From Mycobacterium sp. URHD0025 (lineage in GTDB: Bacteria > Actinomycetota > Actinomycetes > Mycobacteriales > Mycobacteriaceae): a DNA stretch of 64,000 nt. The stretch lies in assembly GCF_000426065.1 (NCBI RefSeq), contig NZ_AUEQ01000008.1, positions 124,001-188,000 of the forward strand, given 5' to 3'. This document shows, piece after piece, positions 50,405-57,567 of the stretch. Within the stretch, counting starts at the first letter, position 1, and each line of letters starts with the position of its first letter. The position numbers and the translations under genes were made by a program. The notes below the pieces were generated by a model. That model was not told where the DNA came from. It did not search any database and worked only from the letters and a program-made list of their open reading frames with translations.

Positions 50405-51253
50405 TCACGCAGGCGTGACGTCGGAGCCCAGCGCCGAGCGGCGGGCGGCCTGACCGGCGCGCTGCGAGGCGACGAAGCGCATCGAGAGCCGCTGCATCAG
50501 GCCGGGCGCCAGACGGGCGATCAGCCAGGAGGCATGGGCGCGACGGGGTTTGACCACGACTGCCTTGTTGCGGGCGATGGCGCGCAGGGTGTCGGCCGCC
50601 AGCCGGTCGGCGTCGTAGGCGGTCTTGACCCCTTGGCCTTGCAGAAAGTAGTCGCGACCGACGAAGCCGCCGACCGCGCCCTTGTCCAGGATCGGGGTCT
50701 CGACCGCGGCCGGGCACACCGCCAGTACGCCCACGCCGTGGGCGGCGGCCTCCGAGCGCAGCGCCAACGACAGCCCGACGACGGCGTGCTTGGTCATCAC
50801 GTAACTGGTGAGTTGACCTGCGGCGGCCAGCCCCGCCATCGATGCGGTGTTGACGATGTGGCCGTGGCCCTGCCGGATCATCTGCGGATACGCCGCGGCG
50901 ACGCCGTGGACGACACCGCGCACGTTGACGTCGATGATGGCGTTCCACTGGTCCAACGTGAGCAGTTCGGTGTCCCCGCCCCAGACGATGCCCGCGTTGT
51001 TGAACATCAGGTCGAGCCGCCCGGTCCGGTCGACGACGCCGTCGACGGCGCTCTGCACAGCTGCCGCGTCGGTGACGTCGAGGCGTGCCGACCGGGCGCC
51101 AAGCGGTGCCGCGGTACAGGCCGCCGCAGCCTCGTCGATGTCGGTGCAGAGCACCTCGGCGCCGGCGGCCACCAGCGCGCGGCACAGCGCCGCGCCGATA
51201 CCCGATCCGGCCCCGGTGACGATCGCCTGTTTGCCGGAGAGGTCTGGTGTCAC
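50405..51253 (-). CDS. Short-chain dehydrogenase/reductase (third gene of the SDR operon)
   Basis: A 282-residue classical SDR. TGAGSGIG is the NAD(P) loop, NNAG follows, and the catalytic Ser (NTASMAG) and YVMTK (Tyr-x-x-x-Lys) are present. The GTG at 51253 overlaps the previous gene's stop as GTGA. Family members oxidise or reduce hydroxy- or keto-groups. It is the last gene of a three-gene unit behind a KstR-type motif, so a steroid or lipid substrate is plausible. Confidence 0.87.
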   Translation of the reverse strand: MTPDLSGKQAIVTGAGSGIGAALCRALVAAGAEVLCTDIDEAAAACTAAPLGARSARLDVTDAAAVQSAVDGVVDRTGRLDLMFNNAGIVWGGDTELLTLDQWNAIIDVNVRGVVHGVAAAYPQMIRQGHGHIVNTASMAGLAAAGQLTSYVMTKHAVVGLSLALRSEAAAHGVGVLAVCPAAVETPILDKGAVGGFVGRDYFLQGQGVKTAYDADRLAADTLRAIARNKAVVVKPRRAHASWLIARLAPGLMQRLSMRFVASQRAGQAARRSALGSDVTPA

Positions 51254-52023
51254 GCCTGGGCCAGTTTCATGACGTGACCGAGCACGTCCGGGTAGCGCTT
51301 GAGATGTGCGCCGCCGTTGAGATCGAGCACCTCGCCGGTCAGCCACGACGCCTGCGGTGAACACAGGAACACCACGGCGGCGGCGATGTCCTCGGGGGTT
51401 CCGCTGCGGCCCAGCGCGGTGTTCTCGACGTACTCCTCGACCACACCGGGGATCATCGCGGCGGGATCGGTCAGCGGAGTCTTCACGAATCCCGGCGCGA
51501 TCGCGTTGACCCGGATGCCGCGCGGCCCCAGCTCAAGTGCGGCCACCTGCGTCAGCATCGACAACCCGGCCTTGGCGGCACAGTACGCGCTCATTCCGGC
51601 GGCGGGCTGGCGCCCGTTCAGCGATGAAATCGACACCAGCACACCGCCTTCGGGAAGATTGCGGCCGGCGTGTTTGGCGACGATGAACCCGCCGTTGAGG
51701 CAGACGTCGACGACCGAGCGGAAATCCTCGACCGGCATGTCGGTGATCAGGCCGACATTGCTGAATCCCGCGCAGTTGACCACAACATCGATCGGTCCGA
51801 CCGCCGCGACGTCGTCGAACAACTTCTGGACCGCATCCTCGTCGGTGACGTCGACGTAGAAGCTGGCGTGTGGAGCACCGAGTTGCGCGGCTCGGGCGGC
51901 CGCGCCCTCGGCGTCACGGTCGGCCACGACGATGCGGCAACCTTCGGCGGCCAGGGCCTGGGCGCTGGCCCATCCGATCCCCGAGGCTCCGCCGATGACG
52001 ATCGCTACGCGCTTTGTGCTCAT
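51250..52023 (-). CDS. Short-chain dehydrogenase/reductase (second gene of the SDR operon)
   Basis: A 257-residue SDR: GGASGIG nucleotide loop, NCAG, Ser in SISSLNG, and YCAAK with Tyr and Lys, followed by the PGFVKTPLT motif that binds NAD. The ATG at 52023 overlaps the upstream epimerase-like gene stop as ATGA. All three genes in this unit overlap by four bases and are translationally coupled. Confidence 0.88.
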   Translation of the reverse strand: MSTKRVAIVIGGASGIGWASAQALAAEGCRIVVADRDAEGAAARAAQLGAPHASFYVDVTDEDAVQKLFDDVAAVGPIDVVVNCAGFSNVGLITDMPVEDFRSVVDVCLNGGFIVAKHAGRNLPEGGVLVSISSLNGRQPAAGMSAYCAAKAGLSMLTQVAALELGPRGIRVNAIAPGFVKTPLTDPAAMIPGVVEEYVENTALGRSGTPEDIAAAVVFLCSPQASWLTGEVLDLNGGAHLKRYPDVLGHVMKLAQA

Positions 52024-53099
52024 GGCTGATCCCCGTCCGGTTGATGGTCGCCCCACTTCTTGTCGATCGCGTTCCACGGGTCGGCCACCTTCCCGGGATA
52101 GTCCTTGTAGGCGGACTTCGACCGCAGGAACGCGCGGATGAACGGTGCGGCCAGACCGATCGGGAAACGCTTCAATCCGGCGTTCGCCCTGGTGTCGGCC
52201 AGCAGTTGGGGCCACGAATGGTGCTGGAAGCCGAGCACTTCCTGCGAGCGGCTGGTGTCCATCCAGTCGGTGGCGAACCAGGCGGAGTCATCGTCCGGGT
52301 TGCCGGGCCTGCCGATCGGCAGGCCGCCCTTGATCCCCATCGCGGTGGCCGCCTGCGACCCGACCGCGGACTGTGTGTGCCGATGGGTCGCGGAATCTCC
52401 GCCGATCAGGAGCACCTCGTGGTTGGCGGTTTCGGTGGGAACGGTGGTGGCGGCCGCGAATGCCGCCGCGACATCGCGCACGTCGACGGTCTGCAGGCGC
52501 CCGTCGGCGGGCAGCACGCTCTCGAAAGAGATGAGGTCGACATCGATGTCCAAGCTGAACTCGCAGCTCATCACGCCACCGAGTCGCAGAATCAGCCAGT
52601 CCAGCTTCGAGGACCGGACCAGGGCTTCGGCCTCGACCTTGTGGGCCCCGTAGATGTCGGACGGATTGACCGGGGTGTCGGGCCTGAGGACATCGTCGAT
52701 GTGGTGCGGATTGCGGGCGCCGTAGACGGCGATGCTGGATGCCTGCACGAACCGGGGCGGAGTCGGCTGGGCCTCGGCGGCCCGCAGCAGTGATGCCGTG
52801 GCCTCGACGTTGACCTTGCGGGCCAGCCCGCGGCGCATGTAGCAGAACGGCGGGATGATCGCGGCGAGGTGGATGATGGCGGCCGGTGCGACCGCGGACA
52901 CCAGTGCGTCGACGGCAGCGGCGTCGGTCAGGTCGGCCCAACGCACCTGGACGGAGGCCGGGAGAGCGGCGGCGGCCTTGCGGTTGGCGGATACGTCGAG
53001 ATCGGTCGCGACGACCTCGCGGCCGCCGGCGGCCAGCGTCTTCACCACGGCGGAGCCCACCAAACCGAACGCTCCGGTAACCAAAACAGCGTCGGACAT
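52020..53099 (-). CDS. NAD-dependent epimerase/dehydratase family protein (first gene of the SDR operon)
   Basis: A 359-residue extended SDR. TGAFGLVG is the NAD loop, the catalytic Ser is in QASSIAVYG and YGAHK gives Tyr and Lys. Related proteins include 3-beta-hydroxysteroid dehydrogenases and nucleotide-sugar epimerases. The ATG at 53099 has GAGGAGG directly upstream; a KstR-type operator lies 13 bases before the start. It is not the Rv1106c orthologue, which is at 63194. Confidence 0.84.
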   Translation of the reverse strand: MSDAVLVTGAFGLVGSAVVKTLAAGGREVVATDLDVSANRKAAAALPASVQVRWADLTDAAAVDALVSAVAPAAIIHLAAIIPPFCYMRRGLARKVNVEATASLLRAAEAQPTPPRFVQASSIAVYGARNPHHIDDVLRPDTPVNPSDIYGAHKVEAEALVRSSKLDWLILRLGGVMSCEFSLDIDVDLISFESVLPADGRLQTVDVRDVAAAFAAATTVPTETANHEVLLIGGDSATHRHTQSAVGSQAATAMGIKGGLPIGRPGNPDDDSAWFATDWMDTSRSQEVLGFQHHSWPQLLADTRANAGLKRFPIGLAAPFIRAFLRSKSAYKDYPGKVADPWNAIDKKWGDHQPDGDQP

Positions 53100-53111
53100 A
53101 TGCCTCCTCGC

Positions 53112-53125
53112 TAGAACGTGTTGCA
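53112..53125. promoter_or_regulatory. KstR-type operator motif in front of the SDR operon
   Basis: TAGAACGTGTTGCA fits TnnAACnnGTTnnA at all eight fixed positions. It is embedded in the perfect 12-base palindrome GTGTTGCAACAC (53118-53129). It lies between the SDR-operon start and an otherwise empty region. KstR or another TetR-family repressor could bind; binding is inferred. Confidence 0.65.
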
Positions 53126-53129
53126 ACAC

Positions 53130-53497
53130 TAGCGAACGCCGATGTGGTGTGTGTCACCGCGATCGGGACCGGGCCGGCGGGTTTTTGGCGGGCTGTTCGC
53201 CCCGGCCTGCTCAGCAACCAGGCGGCGACGGTCGAACTGGGGACCTGCCAGTTCAGGCGAATGTTGCTGCCGTTGCCTCAAAAGCACTGGCCAATGGCGA
53301 CGTGAATAGTTAAGTGTGACCGGGGACACGGCGGGCATGGCTATGTGACGCGTTTGCCGGAATGGTCGTTGTTGCCGGATTTGGAAATTTGCCCAGCACC
53401 TATGCAAGGTGTGGCTGTAGGTATCGGCGAAAGTGAGCCAATCGCAGGCGTTTGTGATGTACTCGGTTGCACGCGTCAGCAATTGGGGAGGTGTGTG
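53130..53497. other. Non-coding stretch upstream of the small acidic protein gene
   Basis: About 370 bases with no convincing gene on either strand and a visibly lower GC content in places (for example around 53290-53330 and 53380-53400). It probably contains the divergent promoters of the SDR operon and of the 53498 gene. GGGGAGG near the right end is the Shine-Dalgarno sequence of that gene. I see no recognisable riboswitch or repeat. Confidence 0.5.
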
Positions 53498-53773
53498 ATG
53501 TCCGAAGATGTCGTGTCTGGGGTTAACGACAGTGACTCCGGCGAAATTGCCGAAGAGGTTGCTGTCGGGTCCTCGGTAGTTGTGTATCCGGGAACTGACG
53601 AAGAACTGCACGGCACGGTCGTCGAAGATTTCGCCGACTTGGCTGGGACCGCGGTCGAGGTCGCTGGGGAGCGCATCGTCGAACCGGCGCGACGGTGGGC
53701 TGTCAACCTCGACGACGGTGGCCTCGTGTTCGTCGACGACGACAGCATCGCGCTCGCCGAGCAAGCCGCCTGA
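53498..53773 (+). CDS. Small acidic hypothetical protein
   Basis: A 91-residue, strongly acidic protein (many Asp and Glu, few Lys) starting MSEDVVSGVND. The pattern VGSSVVVYPGTDEELHGTVVEDFADLAG, with short strands and an RRWAVNLDDGGLVFVDDDSI end, suggests a small SH3-like beta barrel, similar in feel to KOW or SMc domains, but I do not recognise the family. The ATG at 53498 has GGGGAGG upstream. It ends 12 bases before the convergent P450 gene. Confidence 0.65.
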   Translation: MSEDVVSGVNDSDSGEIAEEVAVGSSVVVYPGTDEELHGTVVEDFADLAGTAVEVAGERIVEPARRWAVNLDDGGLVFVDDDSIALAEQAA

Positions 53774-53785
53774 GTTCTGGGTAGT

Positions 53786-55006
53786 TCACCGCACACTCAG
53801 CGGAAGCTGTCGTAGACGTCGCACCAGCAGGCTGGGCTGCCATTCGGCATCGCCGGCCGGGCGGATGCTGGTGCCCGCCGACAGCAGTGACGAGATCACG
53901 ATGCGGGCTTCGAGCCGGGCCAGCGCGGCCCCGAGGCAGAAGTGCCCGCCCTTGCCGAACGCCAGGTGCGCCTTGATATTCGGCCGGTCCAGCCGAAACT
54001 CGTTCGGATCCTCGAACACCGCGTCGTCCCGGTTGGCCGCGCCCCACAACAGCAGCACGTGGCTGTCCGCGGGCAATGCGACGCCTGCCAGTTCGGTATC
54101 AGCCAGGACGTGGCGATAGTGCCCCCGGAACGGGGACTCGAACCGCAGGACCTCCTCCAGAAACGGCGCGATCATCGCCGGATCCCGCCGCAGCCGCTCG
54201 GCCAGGTCAGGCCGCCGGCTCAGAATCCAGACGGCGCTACCGATCAATGACGCGGTCGATTCGCCTCCCGCGCCCACCAGCTGGATCAGCATGAACACCG
54301 CCGTGTCGCGGGACACCCGCTCAGCCGCACAGTAGGCGGCCAGGTCGCCCAGCAGGTTTTCGCCAGGATTTGCCGAAGCCTCGACGAACCGGTCCGTCAG
54401 GTAACCGCCGAGTTCGACGGCCGCGATCCCTGAGGCGGTCAGCTGGTCGGCGTCCACCAGTCCATCGAGCAGCTGGGTGCTTGCATAGGCCCACGTCACC
54501 AGCCGGTCCGCGTCCTCGGCCGGAAGCCCCAGCAGCTTCGCGACGACCAGCATGGGCAGCCGGTCGGCCAGTGTGGACATCCATTCGAACTCCTCGCCGG
54601 CCCTGGCGAGCAGTTCCGCGGCTGTGGCGGCGATGAACGGTTCGAGCTCGGAGATCCGCTTGGCCGCCATCCGGGGCAGCACCAGCTTGCGATGCGCGGC
54701 GTGGGCCGGGTCGTCAGCGGTGGCCAGCACATGGGTTGGGTTGCCAGGCTCGCCCATGCCGAATGCACTGACTGTGCCGTCGGGTTGCGCCCACATGGTG
54801 GCGGTCAGGTTCGACGAGAAGTCCTGCGTGCGCGCGGTGGCCTCGAGGACGGCGTCGAAAGTGCTCACCACGAAAAACGCCGAGTCGCCGACTCGTGCGA
54901 CCGGTGCGTCGGCCCGGAGTCGGTCGTAGAGCGGATACGGATCCTGCAGACAGGCCGGGTCGAACAGTTCGTGTGCCAGGAGCATTTGCCCAGGTTGGCT
55001 GTCCAC
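53786..55006 (-). CDS. Cytochrome P450
   Basis: A 406-residue soluble P450. The haem-binding loop FGKGGHFCLGAALARLEA has the proximal Cys, the I-helix AGGEST motif is in VGAGGEST, and the ExxR pair is in EEVLRFES. It is a class I bacterial P450 that needs ferredoxin and ferredoxin reductase; no partner gene is visible nearby. The substrate cannot be read. A TetR gene diverges from it. The GTG at 55006 is used; an ATG seven codons later (MLLAHELFD) is possible. Confidence 0.9.
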   Translation of the reverse strand: MDSQPGQMLLAHELFDPACLQDPYPLYDRLRADAPVARVGDSAFFVVSTFDAVLEATARTQDFSSNLTATMWAQPDGTVSAFGMGEPGNPTHVLATADDPAHAAHRKLVLPRMAAKRISELEPFIAATAAELLARAGEEFEWMSTLADRLPMLVVAKLLGLPAEDADRLVTWAYASTQLLDGLVDADQLTASGIAAVELGGYLTDRFVEASANPGENLLGDLAAYCAAERVSRDTAVFMLIQLVGAGGESTASLIGSAVWILSRRPDLAERLRRDPAMIAPFLEEVLRFESPFRGHYRHVLADTELAGVALPADSHVLLLWGAANRDDAVFEDPNEFRLDRPNIKAHLAFGKGGHFCLGAALARLEARIVISSLLSAGTSIRPAGDAEWQPSLLVRRLRQLPLSVR

Positions 55007-55121
55007 TCAGGGGTCGTCAACGGTGCGCTGACATGTTGATATGCGACGTCGGGGCCTGGGGCGAGGACGCGTCTCAAGGCGACTCGGTGACCTGCGGACC
55101 CTCTGAGACCAATCGGGAGTC

Positions 55122-55140
55122 TTGTCTCAAACTGAGATAA
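55122..55140. promoter_or_regulatory. Palindrome between the TetR-family gene and the P450 gene
   Basis: TTGTCTCAAACTGAGATAA (55122-55140) has half-sites TCTCA and TGAGA around AAC, with flanks that also match in 2 of 3 positions. It lies 10 bases upstream of the TetR-family start, which is typical for autoregulation of such repressors. Inferred from position and symmetry. Confidence 0.55.
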
Positions 55141-55150
55141 TCTCGCACGT

Positions 55151-55705
55151 ATGTCTCCCAAGCGCGCGGACTGGTTGGTCGGGGGCGACCGCCGCGTCGA
55201 GGCTGCCGAACGCATCTACACCGCGGCCGCCGAGATGGCTGCACGCGACGGGCTTGACTCGCTGGACATCGACGCGTTGGCCGCACGGGTGCACTGCTCA
55301 CGCGCGACGGTCTACCGGCATGCGGGCGGTAAGGCCCAGATCCGTGACGCGGTCCTGGCCCGCCTGGCTGCTGCGATCGTGGCGGAGGTGCGCCGGGCAG
55401 TCGAGGGATTGACCGGAGCCGAACGGGTGCTGACCGCGATCACCGTCGCACTGCAACGTATTCGAGCCGACCCGATGTTCGGTCTGTTACTCGGCTCGCT
55501 CCGCAGTGGGGGCGGAATGGCGGATCTTGCACGGTCGCCGGTGCCTGCCGCCTTCGCCACTGAACTCACCGGACTCGACGAGGACGATCCGGCGGCCGCG
55601 GCGTGGATCGTGCGTCTGGTGCTGTCCCTGCTGGTCTGGCCGGGGCCTGATGAGACTACCGAGCGGCAGATGCTGCGCCGGTTCGTCGCGCCGGCATTCG
55701 GCTAG
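55151..55705 (+). CDS. TetR/AcrR family transcriptional regulator
   Basis: A 184-residue regulator. The N-terminal helix-turn-helix covers residues about 15-60 (ERIYTAAAEMAARDGLDSL, then LAARVHCSRATVYRHAGGK), and a helical ligand-binding domain follows. It diverges from the P450 gene with a palindromic site between them, so it probably represses the P450 and itself. Its stop codon shares CTAG (55702-55705) with the stop of the convergent FGE gene. Confidence 0.87.
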   Translation: MSPKRADWLVGGDRRVEAAERIYTAAAEMAARDGLDSLDIDALAARVHCSRATVYRHAGGKAQIRDAVLARLAAAIVAEVRRAVEGLTGAERVLTAITVALQRIRADPMFGLLLGSLRSGGGMADLARSPVPAAFATELTGLDEDDPAAAAWIVRLVLSLLVWPGPDETTERQMLRRFVAPAFG

Positions 55706-56586
55706 GACCGTTTGACGCATCGAAAACTGATGTGGCTCATGCCCGTATCCACCATCTGCGGTCGCCGGGCAGCCGGGCGGTACCGCATGCAGTAGCTGTC
55801 GGCGCACAGGAACGAGCCACCTTTGATCACCTTGCGCCCGATCTGGAACTGCGGCTGGTTCGGGTCATAGGTGTCTGCGGCGCAGCACGGTGTGGTCGCC
55901 CGGTCCTCGCCGTACCAGTCTGTCGTCCATTCCCAGGCGTTACCTGCCATGTCGAACAGACCGTATCCGTTGGGCTCGAAGCTGCCGACTGGTTTGGTTG
56001 TGCCGTAACCAGTTTCGGGCAGATACGGGAATTCGCCATGCCAGTAGTTGGCCAGTTGCTGTCCGGGCTGCTCGGGTTCCTCGCCCCAGGTGTACGCGGC
56101 TCCCGCCAGGCCGCCCCGCGCCGCGGTCTCCCACTCCGCTTCGGTGGGCAGTTCCAGCCCGGCCCACTCGGCGTATGCGGCGGCATCGTCAAAGGCGATG
56201 TGCACCACGGGATGCTGCTCACGGCCCGTCAACGTCGAGCGCGGACCGCGGGGGTGATTCCAGCACGCGCCGGGAGTCCACGCCCACCACAGGTTGATGT
56301 GCCTGAGATCCACCGGGCCGGCGGTGCGGCGGAACACCATGGAGCCGGGCACCAGGTTCTCCGGTGGGGCTCCTGGGAAGTCGTCGGGGTCGACCGGACG
56401 CTCGGCGACCGTCACATAGCCCGTGGCGTCCACGAATTCGGCGTAGTCGGCGTTGGTCACCTGGTGACGCTGGATCCAGAACCCCGCCGTGGCAACTTCA
56501 CGCGTCGGCGCTTCCTCGGGGTAGTGCGTGTCCGAGCCGAGGATCGCCGTCTGCGCCGGAATCCACACCAGATCCGCCGCGGTCAT
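55702..56586 (-). CDS. Formylglycine-generating enzyme (sulfatase-modifying factor)
   Basis: A 294-residue FGE. The active-site pair is Cys261 and Cys266 (LCADSYCMRYRP); the family blocks PVVHIAFDDAAAYAEWAG, LPTEAEWETAARGG, GNAWEWTTDWY and the end ISFRCV are present. The enzyme oxidises the Cys of type I sulfatases to formylglycine using copper and oxygen. It is the last gene of the sulfatase operon. The ATG at 56586 (MTAADLVWIPAQ) has no Shine-Dalgarno sequence: the palindromic element C comes directly before it. Confidence 0.92.
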   Translation of the reverse strand: MTAADLVWIPAQTAILGSDTHYPEEAPTREVATAGFWIQRHQVTNADYAEFVDATGYVTVAERPVDPDDFPGAPPENLVPGSMVFRRTAGPVDLRHINLWWAWTPGACWNHPRGPRSTLTGREQHPVVHIAFDDAAAYAEWAGLELPTEAEWETAARGGLAGAAYTWGEEPEQPGQQLANYWHGEFPYLPETGYGTTKPVGSFEPNGYGLFDMAGNAWEWTTDWYGEDRATTPCCAADTYDPNQPQFQIGRKVIKGGSFLCADSYCMRYRPAARRPQMVDTGMSHISFRCVKRS

Positions 56587-56587
56587 G

Positions 56588-56650
56588 CATCGACTCTGCG
56601 GTGAGGGTGAGCATTTCTCGCACTTTTGCGCCGTGGGCGCAGAGTCGATG
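56588..56650 (+). repeat. Dispersed palindromic element, copy C, abutting the FGE start codon
   Basis: Outer arms CATCGACTCTGCG (56588-56600) and CGCAGAGTCGATG (56638-56650) pair perfectly over 13 bases. The interior has GTGAGGGTGA, CTCGCACTTTTGCGCC, nearly identical to copy B. It fills most of the 78 bases between the HAD and FGE genes, inside an operon rather than at a convergent end. It ends one base before the FGE ATG. Confidence 0.8.
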
Positions 56651-56664
56651 ACGTCACTGCACAC

Positions 56665-57564
56665 TCAGTCAAAGACCGTCGCCCAATCGTCACGCATGCT
56701 CGCCACCGTCCAGCCTCGGTCGGCCGCGAGCCCGAAGGCCTTCTCGGCGCCTGCGGTGTACCCGAATTCCCGTTCGTCGTCGTCGTGACGGACCAGCAGA
56801 CCCATCGACGGGCCTGTCCCAGCGGCGGTGTACTCGAGCATCTGGATATCGCCGTTCGAGTTACCGGCCGCGAAGATCGGTCGCCGCCCGATCCGCCCCC
56901 AGATCCGCACCGCCTTGACCGGACCATCATTCAGGAACTCCGGCGTGGCCGTCGTCCTGAGTTGGCCGTCGACGAAATCGAGACCCACCGAACTGCCGAT
57001 CACCCGCTCCGGTGGAACGCCGTACATCGACATGGTCACCGGGCGCATGAAATCACGGCCGCCGCCGGAGGCGATGTAGTTGGTGAACCCGTTGGCCTCC
57101 AGATAGCGCAGCAGTTCCACCATCGGCAGGTAGGCACACGCGGTGTACGGCCGCTTCAGCGTCGGGTGCTGCGCCTCGGCGAAGAACGCCTTGATGCGGG
57201 CGGCATGGTCCTCGACCGACATCCCGGCATAGGCCGAAAGTATGCCGCCGGCAAGGACTTTGAGACCGGAATCGTCACCGTTGTAGTGCTTGGTGACGGC
57301 ATCCCCGAACCAGGCCAGATCGCCGGAAGCCGCTGCGGCGTAGGGCTGCTTGGCCGCCAATGCCGGGTCGGCGGCCGCCTGGGCGGCCAGCCGGCGCACC
57401 AGAAAATCCAGCTGGATGTAGGCCGGCTTCTCACACCACAGCGTGCCGTCGTTGTCGAAGACCGCGACCCGCTCCTCGGGCGGAACCTCGGTTGTGACCC
57501 GCCCTACGAAGTCGACGAGCGCCGACTTCGTAGGGCCCTCGGACCAGGAGAGCAGTTCGGTCAC
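56665..57564 (-). CDS. HAD-superfamily hydrolase
   Basis: A 299-residue HAD protein. Motif I is DNDGTL (Asp37 nucleophile, Asp39), GGGRDF is motif II and GNSNGDIQMLE motif IV. A cap domain fills residues about 60-140. It is probably a phosphatase; the substrate is unknown. The GTG start at 57564 lies 3 bases after the sulfatase stop, with GGGGGGCGG upstream, so it is translated from the same mRNA as the two sulfatases. Confidence 0.82.
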   Translation of the reverse strand: MTELLSWSEGPTKSALVDFVGRVTTEVPPEERVAVFDNDGTLWCEKPAYIQLDFLVRRLAAQAAADPALAAKQPYAAAASGDLAWFGDAVTKHYNGDDSGLKVLAGGILSAYAGMSVEDHAARIKAFFAEAQHPTLKRPYTACAYLPMVELLRYLEANGFTNYIASGGGRDFMRPVTMSMYGVPPERVIGSSVGLDFVDGQLRTTATPEFLNDGPVKAVRIWGRIGRRPIFAAGNSNGDIQMLEYTAAGTGPSMGLLVRHDDDEREFGYTAGAEKAFGLAADRGWTVASMRDDWATVFD

Positions 57565-57567
57565 CGC

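Noticed and set aside
49113..51185. 690-residue reading of the AI-2E family transporter
   Set aside because: The extra 282 N-terminal residues are an off-frame reading of the neighbouring SDR gene; the natural start is the ATG at 50339.
53300..53340. GACCGGGGACACGG resembling part of an actinobacterial ydaO (c-di-AMP) riboswitch
   Set aside because: The other conserved blocks of that riboswitch were not found, and the downstream gene is not a resuscitation factor or cell-wall hydrolase.
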